Shown here: piece after piece, positions 48,045 through 57,185 of the stretch | How the letters are laid out: every line of letters begins with the position of its first letter | Position numbering within the stretch: the stretch's first letter is position 1 | Assembly (NCBI RefSeq): GCF_003063355.1 | Contig: NZ_NESH01000004.1 | Coordinates: 62,001 to 126,000, forward strand | Direction of reading: 5' to 3' | Length of the DNA: 64,000 nucleotides | Source of the DNA: Limnohabitans sp. Bal53 | Lineage (GTDB): Bacteria > Pseudomonadota > Gammaproteobacteria > Burkholderiales > Burkholderiaceae_C | The notes under the pieces: model-generated | Told to the model about the DNA's origin: nothing | Seen by the model: only the letters and a program-made list of their open reading frames with translations | Database searches by the model: none | Translations under genes and position numbers: made by a program

Positions 48045-48947
48045 ATGGATAAATATCAGGAAATGCGCGTCTTCTCGGCCGTGGTCGAAGCCTCCAGCTT
48101 TGTTGGAGCGGCTGACAGCCTAGATATGTCCAAAGCCGCTGTCTCGCGGTATGTCTCCGAACTTGAGCAGCGACTGGGTGTGCGACTTCTGCATCGCACC
48201 ACCCGCAGGCTCTCGCTGACGCCCGAGGGGGAGGTTTTTTTGGCTCGCTGTCGCGAAATCCTTTCAAGCATTGAAGCCTCCGAGGTCGAGATCACCACAC
48301 GCAGCGTTTCTGTCAGCGGCTTGCTGAAAGTGAGCGTGCCTGTCAGCTTCGGTATCCGGCACATGGCGCCCTTGTGGCCAGATTTTTTAGACCTTCACCC
48401 TCAGCTCAACCTGGACGTCCAGCTCGCCGATCGATTGATTGATCTGGTTGATGAAGGTTTTGATCTAGCTATTCGTATCGCGCGCTTAGAAGACTCCAGC
48501 TTGATCTCGCGCCAGATCGCAGCTACGCGGCTGGTGCTGTGTGCGGCGCCCTCGTATTTAGAGCGCAGAGGTGTGCCTGCGCATCCCTCTGATTTAGCTA
48601 CACACGATGTGGTGGGCTACAGCCTCCTGGCCACAGGTGATCAGTGGCAGTTTGAAGGACCTGATGGGCCAGTGAGCGTGAAGGTACGCCCTCGGTTTTG
48701 GTCAAACAACGGCGACAGCTGCATCGCCGCTTGTGTGCAGGGAGCAGGCATCCAGCTTCAGCCGACATTTTTGATTGACGAAGAGCTGCGACGCGGTGCG
48801 CTTGTGGAAGTCCTGCCACAGTACCAGGCAGCAACGCTGGGGATTTACGCGGTCTATCCCACACGAAAGTTTGTGCTGCCAAAGGTGAGGGCTCTCATTG
48901 AGTTTCTTGATGAGAGGCTCAAAGCAGCGCCATGGACAGTTATTTAA
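48045..48947 (+). CDS. LysR-type transcriptional regulator
   Basis: 300 residues. N-terminal winged HTH (FVGAADSLDMSKAAVSRYVS) and a substrate-binding-like effector domain. The 113-base gap to the divergent reductase gene is the likely control region. It probably regulates the reductase-DoxX-dioxygenase operon; the effector is unknown. Confidence 0.92.
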   Translation: MDKYQEMRVFSAVVEASSFVGAADSLDMSKAAVSRYVSELEQRLGVRLLHRTTRRLSLTPEGEVFLARCREILSSIEASEVEITTRSVSVSGLLKVSVPVSFGIRHMAPLWPDFLDLHPQLNLDVQLADRLIDLVDEGFDLAIRIARLEDSSLISRQIAATRLVLCAAPSYLERRGVPAHPSDLATHDVVGYSLLATGDQWQFEGPDGPVSVKVRPRFWSNNGDSCIAACVQGAGIQLQPTFLIDEELRRGALVEVLPQYQAATLGIYAVYPTRKFVLPKVRALIEFLDERLKAAPWTVI

Positions 48948-49104
48948 TTCGAAGCCAGCTGCTGTGGGGGTTCACAAAATTCAAGTCTTATGAGCAGTCT
49001 TTCGTAAATGTCTGCACTTGGCCGAGGGCAGTCGGTTGAGCGGCAAAAGTAAAGACGGTTCTCGCTGCCTTTGAGTCAGTCGCCATCACTATCCTTTTAC
49101 AGTC

Positions 49105-49545
49105 TTACGAAATCCGTAACCGCTGCTCCTCCCACAGCGCAGGCGGATCCACCGCAAGATCAAACAGCGTCAGGTGGTCCGGCAGCGCGTCCTCCAGAAT
49201 CGGCTCGACGATGTCAGGTGCCAGCGTTGTCAGGTTCACCATCCTGCTCACGTAGCTGTTGTCGACACCCTCCAGCGCTGCAATTTCAGTTAGGTTCTTT
49301 ACCTTGCAGGACTCAAGCATGGCCAGCCACCGGTGGCCCCTAGCCAGCGCCAGTTGCAGCGGTGTGGCCGCCACGTCCCATGGCCTCAGCAGTTTGCCCG
49401 GCTGCCCTGATTGCCCGTTAGGCAGCGTCATTTGTTTGCGCCCGCTGCGGCGCTTGATCTGAATCGGTACCGAAAGCGTGATCCGTCCGTCGCTGGACTG
49501 GATCACTTCCGTGGTGCCAGTGGATCTGATTTGAATCTCGCTCAT
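49105..49545 (-). CDS. Recombinase-associated DNA-binding protein
   Basis: 146 residues. A ParB-like HTH is seen in LTEIAALEGVDNSYVSRMVN, followed by LTTLAPDIVEPILEDALPDH. Genes of this type often lie next to large serine recombinases in mobile elements. Its ATG overlaps the stop of the recombinase gene, which supports a functional pair. Confidence 0.7.
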   Translation of the reverse strand: MSEIQIRSTGTTEVIQSSDGRITLSVPIQIKRRSGRKQMTLPNGQSGQPGKLLRPWDVAATPLQLALARGHRWLAMLESCKVKNLTEIAALEGVDNSYVSRMVNLTTLAPDIVEPILEDALPDHLTLFDLAVDPPALWEEQRLRIS

Positions 49546-50630
49546 GCCATGGCCTCCGCTGCCAATTCCATGGCTGGCTCGGGTTGCAGTTTCTTGTGAT
49601 GCAACTCAAGCACCAGTCGCTGGATACCTGTGGGATGCAAATCCATCGACATGTTGTTGGGCGAGACATTCACCTGGCGGACCAGCAATCGCACAATCCG
49701 CATCTGCTCGGCAGGGAACAATTGGTCCCAGACATCATCAAGCCGCTTCATGGCCACTGTGACGATGGCCTCGTCCAAGGTTGGGTCATATTTCTGGGCC
49801 TGCGGCAGAACCTCTTTAACCACATCCGGCGAGCGCAAATGGCCGCGCAGTTGCTCCAGCACCGCCGACTCCAACTCCGCCGCTGGCATGCGGGGCAGGC
49901 CCGATGCACCGGCGTGCTCCTTGATGTCGCGCTGCGGCACGTAATACCGGTAGCGGCGACCGTTTTGTTTAGCAGTTTGAAATGGCGACATCGCGCGGCC
50001 GTCGCTGCCAAAGACGATGCCTTTGAGCAGGTACTGCGTCTTGGCTCTGGTCGTGGTGGCCCGCACCCGGCCATTGGTGCTAAGAATGGCATGGGCATCA
50101 TCCCAACAGGACTTCGTGATGATCGGCGGGTGCTCCGCCTGATACCAAAGCTCCTTGTGACGCAACTCACCCATGTAGGTGCGGTTGTTCAGGACCTTGT
50201 AAATCAGCCCCTTGTCGATCGGCTTGCCCTCCCGGACTCGACCGTCCTGGGTGGTCCAGGCTTTGGATGTCACCCCGTCCAGCCGTAATTCCTTGACCAA
50301 CTTGGTGGTCGAGCCCAGCTCCACAAATCGCTGGAAGATGTGCGCGATCGTCTTGGCTTCGGCCTCATTGGGAATCAGACGCCGGTTGGCAACGTCATAG
50401 CCAATCGGGGGGATGCCGCCCATCCACATCCCCTTGCGCTTGCTGGCGGCAATCTTGTCCCTGATGCGCTCGCCAGTCACCTCGCGCTCGAACTGAGCAA
50501 AGGAAAGCAGCACGTTGAGCATCAAGCGGCCCATGCTGGTGGTCGTGTTGAATTGCTGGGTGACCGACACAAAGGACACGCCCTGGCGCTCAAAGACTTC
50601 GACCATCTTGGAAAAGTCGGCCAGGCTGAA
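49542..50630 (-). pseudogene. Large serine recombinase, 5' end missing
   Basis: About 360 residues remain of a usual 520-550. Late catalytic-domain segments (SLADFSKMVEVFERQGVSFV, TSMGRLMLNVLLSFAQFERE), the recombinase domain (NEAEAKTIAHIFQRFVELGS) and the C-terminal part are present. The N-terminal strand with the catalytic Ser (RVSTxxQ type) is lost. Homology stops at about 50628, and the in-frame sequence beyond is unrelated and closed by a stop at 50661. An internal ATG at 50606 is not a true start. Confidence 0.8.
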
Positions 50631-50887
50631 TCGGCCCGGGTTTCGAGGAGGCTGTTTGGTTTAAGTTGTTGTGGCCACTGTTGGCTGCTCCGCCTTATCG
50701 GCCAGCGCGTCGAACGCAGCGGCCGTGTAGCCTGTCAGTCGCCAGTGTCTTGATCGGGATGATCGGTTGTGCCCTTTTTCCAGTAGCCGCGTGTGACCAG
50801 CTGACGGCAGTCGAGACCGTGCTCAGCCGTCAGCTGCGGAAAAAAAAGCTTAACGGTACTTGTTCACCACAGTCTTTGCTTTCATTT

Positions 50888-51232
50888 TTAGTTCTTTGCA
50901 CTTTCTGCTTTTGCAGCGGCTTCGTCCATCTGCTGGGCGAGATCTTCTGGAACTTGGTTGTTCATGGCGACGCCATACAACGCGACCAGCAAGACAACAA
51001 GCACCCCGCCGACCCAGGCCGCTGCGCGGTTTTTCATGTGGTTGAGCAAACCTTTGTAATTGAAGCTCAGGTGGGCCACGACCGAGATGATCATGATCAG
51101 CCCGAACAGCTTGTGCACAGGGTGCATCTGGATCGTGAACGAAGGTTTTTCGATGAAGAACATCATCAATCCTGAGCTGGACATGGCCAGGAACGAGACA
51201 AACAAACCAATAGCGGACAGTTTTCGGAGCAT
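50888..51232 (-). CDS. DUF4405-like small membrane protein
   Basis: 114 residues from the ATG at 51232. Three membrane spans and His residues in MHPVHKLFGLIMIISVVAHL, reminiscent of a small cytochrome b-like fold. The acidic, lysine-rich C-terminus ends QMDEAAAKAESAKN. Function is unknown. It lies just downstream of a two-component system on the same strand. Confidence 0.75.
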   Translation of the reverse strand: MLRKLSAIGLFVSFLAMSSSGLMMFFIEKPSFTIQMHPVHKLFGLIMIISVVAHLSFNYKGLLNHMKNRAAAWVGGVLVVLLVALYGVAMNNQVPEDLAQQMDEAAAKAESAKN

Positions 51233-51296
51233 GTGGATCCTTTGTGGAGTGGAGTGGAGTGGAGGGGAGGGAGAAGCGGCTTCAGGCAAAGCTGCC

Positions 51297-52595
51297 TCAG
51301 CCGAAATGCAGTGAGAACTCGGTACCCGGCTCAAGCGTTCGAACCGACAATTGCCAGCCATGGGAAACAGCGATCTCTTTGCAGATGGCCAGGCCCAGCC
51401 CGGCCCCTTCATGGCGCCTCTCCGGGCTGCGCCAAAAGCGCTCGAATACCAGCGGCAGATGGTCGTGCGCGATGCCAGGCCCGGCGTCGCACACGGTCAG
51501 TGAACCTATGCCCAGGTTGATCGTTACCGTGCTGTCTTGTGGAGAAAATTTCACTGCGTTTTCGAGCAGGTTTTTCAGAAGCACGAAAAGCGCCATGCGA
51601 TCGCCTTTCGTATACGCGCGAGAATCGTCAAAATTCAGAATCATCCGGATGCCGCGCTTTTCCGCTAGCGGACTCAGGAAGGCCAGCACCTCTTGCGCCA
51701 AGCGCAACAGGTGGATGGTTTCGGGTTTGAAATTGCTCGCGTCACTGACTTCGGTCAACAGCAACAGTTGTTGTACCTGCCGTGCGAGGTGGTCCACGTC
51801 ATCCAGCAATTGCTCGGTTTGCTCGGGGCCACCCATTTCAATCTGCCCCCGCAAAAGTGCCAGCGGTGTTTTCAGCTCATGGGCCGTATCTGCCAGGAAA
51901 CGTTGCTGGTTGCGAAACCCCGCTTCCAGGCGATCCAGTGCTTCGTTGAACGCATGGACAAGAGGTTGAATTTCGCTGGGCAAATGCTGGTCGCTCAAAC
52001 GGGATGCGAGCGATTGCGGGCCGATCTGCATGGCTTGGTGGGACGCTTTTCGCAGTGGATGCAACAGGCGCTGAACCGTGAAAACCAGCACCAGGCCCAG
52101 CAACAGAATCGACAAACCCACCACGGCCAGTGCTGCGCCCTCCATGTGTTTCGTGGAATAGGCTGTGATCAACGCCATCAGGCGGTGGCTGATGCGGACC
52201 GTAACTTTCCAGGTGGTTCCTTGGTGAACGAGGTCCACCGTATGGACATGCATCTGGGGCTGAGCGTTGATTGACGCGGGCTCGAGGGAGCTAGACGCCA
52301 GGTACACGCGGCCCGACAAGTCGGCCACCCGGTACGAGAAATCCAGCGGCAACGCCTCGGGCAGCCATGTCAGGTCCCCGCGCACATCCATCCCCGCAGG
52401 CGCACCCTGAGCGTCAAAAGCAATGGTTTTGCTGATCGCCCTCGTGGCCTCTTGCGCTTTGTGCGCTTCCACATCGTTCAACAGCAGCCAGAATGCCACG
52501 CCCAAAACTCCCAGCGTCAACAACCAGGCGACCAGGTAGGTCACCAGAAGCTTGACGGTGAGGCTCTGGCCCCACTCAGCCTTCCACCACGGCAT
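51297..52595 (-). CDS. Membrane sensor histidine kinase
   Basis: 432 residues from MPWWKAEWGQS (a longer start four codons upstream is possible). N-terminal membrane span (LLVTYLVAWLLTLGVLGVAF), a periplasmic region, a second span, HAMP, then HisKA with FLADTAHELKTPLALLRGQ, and ATPase motifs NLLENAVKFS and GAGLGLAICKE. It forms a pair with the overlapping upstream regulator. Confidence 0.9.
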   Translation of the reverse strand: MPWWKAEWGQSLTVKLLVTYLVAWLLTLGVLGVAFWLLLNDVEAHKAQEATRAISKTIAFDAQGAPAGMDVRGDLTWLPEALPLDFSYRVADLSGRVYLASSSLEPASINAQPQMHVHTVDLVHQGTTWKVTVRISHRLMALITAYSTKHMEGAALAVVGLSILLLGLVLVFTVQRLLHPLRKASHQAMQIGPQSLASRLSDQHLPSEIQPLVHAFNEALDRLEAGFRNQQRFLADTAHELKTPLALLRGQIEMGGPEQTEQLLDDVDHLARQVQQLLLLTEVSDASNFKPETIHLLRLAQEVLAFLSPLAEKRGIRMILNFDDSRAYTKGDRMALFVLLKNLLENAVKFSPQDSTVTINLGIGSLTVCDAGPGIAHDHLPLVFERFWRSPERRHEGAGLGLAICKEIAVSHGWQLSVRTLEPGTEFSLHFG

Positions 52596-53250
52596 AGCCG
52601 ACTCCACGGATGTTGTTGATCAACAGGGTTGATCCCAAATTGTCGAGTTTGCGCCGCAACCGGTGCAAGGCAACGTCCAGCGCATTGGCGGTCACGGCTT
52701 CTTGCGCACCCCAGGCCGCCGCCTCCAGGGCGCTGCGCCGAACCGGGGCCCCCTCGCTTTTGAAAAGTGTCAGCATGATCTGCATCTCGGTTCTGGGCAG
52801 CGAGCAGGTTGAACTGCCGCAAACCATGACCCCTTGTTCGGGCAGCAGCTGCACGCCACACCACATGGGGCTCAACGCCACCTGGTGTTGTGGCCGCCGA
52901 AGCAGTGCGCGAACCCGCGCCACCAACTCTGCCATCGGAAAGGGTTTGCTCAGGTAGTCGTCCGCACCGGCTTCCAGCCCGTCTACTCTGTCGTGCAAGG
53001 CGTCGCGCGCCGTCAGGATCAGGCAGGGCGTGAACCTTTGTGCGGTCCGCAGCCGGCGAACCAGGTCGAGACCGTCGCCGTCGGGCAGGCCTCGGTCAAT
53101 GATCACGGCGGCGTAGTCCACGGCATGCAACGCGGTCCACGCTTCGCTTGCGCGCTCGACAACGTCGCAGGCCAGGCCTGCGCCTTCGAGCGCGTGGCGC
53201 ACCAAAGCGGCAAGACGGGTGTGATCTTCCAGCAGGAGTACACGGTGCAT
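52576..53250 (-). CDS. OmpR-type response regulator
   Basis: 224 residues from MHRVLLLEDHTRLAALVRHA. Phosphoacceptor Asp52 lies in AAVIIDRGLPDGDGLDLV. The C-terminal winged helix includes VTANALDVALHRLRRKLDNL. It overlaps the kinase gene by about 20 bases and follows mipA by 16 bases, so the three are one operon. Confidence 0.92.
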   Translation of the reverse strand: MHRVLLLEDHTRLAALVRHALEGAGLACDVVERASEAWTALHAVDYAAVIIDRGLPDGDGLDLVRRLRTAQRFTPCLILTARDALHDRVDGLEAGADDYLSKPFPMAELVARVRALLRRPQHQVALSPMWCGVQLLPEQGVMVCGSSTCSLPRTEMQIMLTLFKSEGAPVRRSALEAAAWGAQEAVTANALDVALHRLRRKLDNLGSTLLINNIRGVGYAVVEG

Positions 53251-53266
53251 GGGCAGCGACAATGGG

Positions 53267-54046
53267 TCAGAACTGGTGCACGTAGGCCACGAACACGGTC
53301 GATACGCCGTTGCGGTCCACCAGCGGGCTGTCTTTGATACTCGAGCCCAATAAGGTGTGTTTCACGTCCATCATCAACATGTGCCCAGGCGCCAGGTTGG
53401 TTTTCAGTCGCAGTCCCAGCTCGGTATTCACCGTTGAGGTGCCGGTGTAAGCGGCCCGCCCGGTTTTCGCTTCGCCTGCGCCCACGCCGTAGTAATAGTC
53501 GACATACGAGCTGTCGAGCCAAGTCAGGGCGAGGTGGGGTTCAAGGCGCACCCGGTTGCCCAGGCCAAAACTCTTGGAGGCTTCCAGTTCGAGTTGTTGC
53601 CCACGGCTCTTGTTGGATGCATCGCCCAATGCGGTTGCGGACAATTCGGCCCAAGGCGTGTCCCACTTCGCTTTGGCGCCCAGCCAAAAACCGCCTTCGC
53701 GCTCGGCCATACCTTGCAACTCGGTGGCGTCGCTGGCTTTGTAGCCATTTTCGTCGTACTTGGCTGTCAGCGCGAAAGACACAGGGCCGGCAGACGGCAG
53801 TTTGAGGTCGAGATTGGGGCCAAACACGCGCACATAGCTGTTTTCAAACATGAACATCGGAACCACCTTGGTGTCGGTGCCCACGCCGCGGTAGGCCGAG
53901 ACCTCACTGACCACCCCCAGGCCCAATCCCATGCGAGAACCCTCTCCCTCGCCGTGGTCCGGGCCGTCTGCCCAGGCCGGGGCAGCTGCGAGACACAGTG
54001 CAAAGGTGGTGGCGCAGAGGCAAGGGAAGCGAAGTGTTGAGTTCAT
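53267..54046 (-). CDS. MipA/OmpV family outer-membrane protein
   Basis: 259 residues with a signal peptide (FALCLAAAPAWADG). Beta-barrel pattern and the C-terminal aromatic end VFVAYVHQF. The family includes MipA, a scaffold for murein enzymes, and OmpV-type porins; some members are induced by antibiotics or metals through adjacent two-component systems. It heads the operon with the regulator and kinase. Confidence 0.87.
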   Translation of the reverse strand: MNSTLRFPCLCATTFALCLAAAPAWADGPDHGEGEGSRMGLGLGVVSEVSAYRGVGTDTKVVPMFMFENSYVRVFGPNLDLKLPSAGPVSFALTAKYDENGYKASDATELQGMAEREGGFWLGAKAKWDTPWAELSATALGDASNKSRGQQLELEASKSFGLGNRVRLEPHLALTWLDSSYVDYYYGVGAGEAKTGRAAYTGTSTVNTELGLRLKTNLAPGHMLMMDVKHTLLGSSIKDSPLVDRNGVSTVFVAYVHQF

Positions 54047-54143
54047 GGGAAAACGATTTTGAATGAAGAGGGTGCTGATGCTAAGTTCGCCCGTCTTACC
54101 TGACTGTTACTGGGCAAGGCAGTAGTTGAATTGGGTGTATCCC

Positions 54144-54983
54144 TTATGGCACAACCGGGCGCATGGGGTATTGCCCTTTTGCTCCGTCTGCGCCGATACC
54201 TATAGGTTTTTGCAGTCTTTCCTGTGCCACTGTTCTGGGTATGGTCGCCGTGTCCAACTCATAAAATTTAAACAATGGAGCCGGGTCGTTGTTGATGGTC
54301 TTTAACCACGCTGGCCATGCCGGGTCATTAAGTATCGGGTGTTGGTGGTATTCCAAAGTTGCGATAACTGATGCCGCCATCTCGTTTATGTGCTGTTTTT
54401 TGACCTTCCATGTCAGTGGTGGTGTGAAACCTATAGGTTTTGCAGCTTGTGCTATCAGCACTTTGTTCAGATTTGTTTGAGTGTTGTTGTGTAACTTTCC
54501 GCCGTGATAAGCGCCGCCCTTTATCGGAGATACAAGAATATGAATGTGCGGCTGTTCTTGGTCACGATGAACTGTCGCACTCAGGATGTTGTCGGCCCCA
54601 TAGATGCCTTTGAAACATTCCACCATGACACTGAAAAACCCCCGTTCTTCTTGTCCTGGTGCAAGGCTCAGTAGGTGTTCACTTGCTTGAACATAGTCCT
54701 TTCGCTGTTTTGAAGGGTCTTCGCCCGCCGTCGCAAACAACTGATTGTTCAGAATGACCACTTCACTGGCCTTGTCGGGTCCTGCCAGAATTTCATTCAG
54801 GTGTGAGCGTGTTGGGTCTAGTTTGCCGTAATCAGCGCCGTTTTCGGCTTGAATTTCGCGCAAGTTATGCCGTGCCGCCATTCGTAGGGTTTGGGGTTTT
54901 CGTTTAATCCCTGTATGCGGGTCTTTGCGCTCAGACAGGCCAATCCCCTTGACCTCGTAGATGTAGGTATTGGGGCCGCTCAT
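54144..54983 (-). CDS. MobV/Pre-type relaxase (mobilization protein)
   Basis: 279 residues. The HUH-like motif is VHRDQEQPHIHILVSP, characteristic of plasmid recombination/mobilization (Pre/Mob, MobV) enzymes that nick oriT. Residues 15-45 (RKPQTLRMAARHNLREIQAE) fit the family N-terminal region. The protein is shorter than many MobV relaxases (about 400), as it lacks the long C-terminal helical part. It suggests that the island can be mobilized in trans. Confidence 0.75.
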   Translation of the reverse strand: MSGPNTYIYEVKGIGLSERKDPHTGIKRKPQTLRMAARHNLREIQAENGADYGKLDPTRSHLNEILAGPDKASEVVILNNQLFATAGEDPSKQRKDYVQASEHLLSLAPGQEERGFFSVMVECFKGIYGADNILSATVHRDQEQPHIHILVSPIKGGAYHGGKLHNNTQTNLNKVLIAQAAKPIGFTPPLTWKVKKQHINEMAASVIATLEYHQHPILNDPAWPAWLKTINNDPAPLFKFYELDTATIPRTVAQERLQKPIGIGADGAKGQYPMRPVVP

Positions 54984-55297
54984 GTTGTGCGCTCCAGCTT
55001 GGCCAGCAGGTCACGCGCCCGACTAATGTTGTCGGGCTTGGTATTCAGCCAATATCGGCAAACGCTCACCGTTGCCGCTCCGCGCAGGCATGAAACCCTT
55101 TCACGCTCTCGATCGATCACAACTCCATGCCCGTTTTGCAGCGTGCTGACGGTTGTATTTAGGCAGTGGTCGTGATGGTGTTCGGCCTCAAATGTGTTTA
55201 GACTTCGGCCGCTAACCAATAAGGTCAAAATCGTCGCCAGCTTTGTTTTTTTTGGCGTGTGTAACCCTGACCTTTCGGTCATGAATTTGTTGCTCAT
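54980..55297 (-). CDS. Hypothetical island protein upstream of mob
   Basis: 105 residues, basic, with the stop overlapping the relaxase ATG by 4 bases. HHHDHCLNTTVSTLQNGHGV and RERERVSCLRGAATVSVCRY are notable, with a possible winged-helix form. No family is recognised with confidence. It is probably a mobilization accessory or a DNA-binding protein. Confidence 0.55.
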   Translation of the reverse strand: MSNKFMTERSGLHTPKKTKLATILTLLVSGRSLNTFEAEHHHDHCLNTTVSTLQNGHGVVIDRERERVSCLRGAATVSVCRYWLNTKPDNISRARDLLAKLERTT

Positions 55298-55311
55298 GGA
55301 ATTGCCCTCGG

Positions 55312-55509
55312 TTAGATGCTGCTTGATTCAATGCGAGATTGAATCCAGTCGTTAACCGTTGTTTCGGGCCATGCCACACGCCGACCGCTGATCTTGATGG
55401 GCGAGGGAAATTCCCCTTTTGCGATCATTGCGTAAAGGCTTGAGCGACTCAGGGTTGTGCGAGTTTGAACGCTTTGGCGGGATAAAAGGGTGATTGTTAT
55501 CGGATTCAT
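55312..55509 (-). CDS. AlpA family regulator
   Basis: 65 residues. An excisionase-like HTH: TTLSRSSLYAMIAKGEFPSP followed by IKISGRRVAWPETTVNDWIQ. AlpA-type proteins of P4-like elements activate integrase and excision. It lies 300 bases from the integrase gene in a typical position. Confidence 0.85.
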   Translation of the reverse strand: MNPITITLLSRQSVQTRTTLSRSSLYAMIAKGEFPSPIKISGRRVAWPETTVNDWIQSRIESSSI

Positions 55510-55552
55510 AAAATTCCTTAAAAAGTTCTAAGGGTTTTCAAATTACCCATAT

Positions 55553-55652
55553 GATCCGAAACAATCTAAAATCAAACTGCTCACAAGCGGTTCGAGATGT
55601 TGTTTCGAATCTGGATGCGGGACCACTTGCCGGTGGTCACCGCTCCTTTTTA
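55553..55652 (+). ncRNA. Candidate small structured RNA between alpA and int
   Basis: Two hairpins on the plus strand, in a gap of 299 bases without a gene. First, GATCCGAAACAA at 55553-55564 pairs with TTGTTTCGAATC at 55600-55611 (one mismatch). Then GCGGGACCAC and GTGGTCACCGC at 55617-55643 form a bulged stem followed by TCCTTTTTAT, like an intrinsic terminator. The rest of the gap (55653-55808) is AT-rich and holds nothing else that I recognise. Confidence 0.35.
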
Positions 55653-55808
55653 TATGGCTCTTGTCAGCCCATAAAAGTAGCTGACGGAATTAATTCTATC
55701 TTCCCTACCATATTTGTCTAGAAGATAAAACTGTGGATAACCCTTGGTTTCTATATTTTTTTCTTGTATCAATAGTATTTTTAATTCATTATTGTTTTAT
55801 AGGGGCGT

Positions 55809-57167
55809 CTAGGCTGCCCGTGCCAATGTCACCACATTGACGGGTTTGTTTATTAGCAACTCTAAACGCACTCCTAGTTTCGTCCAGGCTTCACGCATAG
55901 GGGCTTCATATTGCGCCCGTTGGTAAATGCGCTTAACTTTGTTTTGTTCGGTGTGATTCAGGCATCGATCAATCACTTCAGGCAAAACATTCAAATCACC
56001 CATTAAGGTGGCAGCTGTTCTCCGTAAGTCGTGAGGAGTCCACTTGCCTCCTGCCAGCGCCAGCGCGTTGGTTTGCTTGGTGCGGCCACTCATACGTTCA
56101 ATATCACCACGCTGCCTATCTGCCACCTGCTTAGAAACGGTCTTTAGGTCGACAGGCCCATTTAAGCGGGCGTTTGGGAAAACCCATTGTGTCGCACCGC
56201 TGTTCTGGTGTAAGGCCTCGAACGCCCTCAGAGCCATGTCGTTCAGATGTATGACATGGCGTTTGCCATTTTTTGTAAACCTTCCAGCGGCTGATACTTC
56301 AGGCTGAGTCCATGTTCTTCGCTGAAAATCAACATGTTGCCAATGTGCCTTTAGTGTTTCGCCAATGCGACTCCCGGTGGATATGGCAATGAGGAGGGCG
56401 TTTTGTGATGTTTCCGTAAGACCTGAAAAGGGCAATAGTTTAAAAAACTGTACCAGCTCAGCCTCAGATAAAACCCGGTCACGTTCGACGCTGCCGCCGA
56501 TCTTATGTTTCTTGATGCGAGCAGTTGGGTCGACCTCGATATGGTCGCGGTCCAATGCAAAGCCAAAAAGCTGGCGCAGGTCGCTGAAAACCCTTTCGGT
56601 CATGCGCTTAACGCCACGGCTCAGCATGGTGTCGATGATGCTTTGAATGTGTGATTTGTTAACGTCAGTCGCTGCCAATTCACCAATTAAGGGGAAAACG
56701 TCACGCTCAAATGCCCTCGTGGCCTCGCTGCCCCGGTCTTGGCGCTTCTTTAAGTCTGTGTGTTGCCAAAGTTCAAACAAGCCCCTGACGGTCATTCTGG
56801 CGTCTTTGGCTGCGAGTTCTTGCAGGCGGGTGATTTGAGTTTGCTTGGCTTCGATCTGATCCGCTTGTTTTTTTAGGCGGGCAGCTTCTTTTTCTGTGAT
56901 TGGGTCTTTGCCATCGGCTCTGTCGGTGGCTAGGCGGTTTTTGATTTCCCGAATTTCCTTGAGTGACTTTCCGCCCGACTCTTTCCATGTTCCAATGGCC
57001 ACCTGTCGGACCTTCCCATGTATCTTGTACCTCCACACCACATGAACACTGATTGCTCCGTCTTGGACTGCTCTGACCGAGCCGTAAAGGGATTCCCCCA
57101 TGCTAATGCGCTGACCGTTTTGACGTTCGGTCAGTGCTTGTAGTTCTTTGACCGTTATAAGCGCCAT
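55809..57167 (-). CDS. Tyrosine integrase of the island
   Basis: About 452 residues from MALITVKELQALTERQNGQR. The N-terminal arm-binding domain, a core-binding domain (VRGLFELWQHTDLKKRQDRG), and catalytic residues Arg in STGSRIGETLK, His-x-x-Arg in TPHDLRRTAATLMG, His in CLNHTEQNKVKR and Tyr in RIYQRAQY. It is P4-integrase-like. It ends far from attR but starts about 170 bases from it, transcribed away, the usual layout. Base composition is lower in GC than the core genes. Confidence 0.93.
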   Translation of the reverse strand: MALITVKELQALTERQNGQRISMGESLYGSVRAVQDGAISVHVVWRYKIHGKVRQVAIGTWKESGGKSLKEIREIKNRLATDRADGKDPITEKEAARLKKQADQIEAKQTQITRLQELAAKDARMTVRGLFELWQHTDLKKRQDRGSEATRAFERDVFPLIGELAATDVNKSHIQSIIDTMLSRGVKRMTERVFSDLRQLFGFALDRDHIEVDPTARIKKHKIGGSVERDRVLSEAELVQFFKLLPFSGLTETSQNALLIAISTGSRIGETLKAHWQHVDFQRRTWTQPEVSAAGRFTKNGKRHVIHLNDMALRAFEALHQNSGATQWVFPNARLNGPVDLKTVSKQVADRQRGDIERMSGRTKQTNALALAGGKWTPHDLRRTAATLMGDLNVLPEVIDRCLNHTEQNKVKRIYQRAQYEAPMREAWTKLGVRLELLINKPVNVVTLARAA

Positions 57168-57185
57168 AGTCACCCCCTTGGAAAT

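Noticed and set aside
50666..51175. Plus-strand open frame of 169 residues
   Set aside because: Overlaps the clear DUF4405-like gene on the other strand. The upstream part, 50631-50887, also shows two conflicting minus-strand fragments (ending in DHPDQDTGD and in AEQPTVATT) that cannot both be real. No feature is called there.
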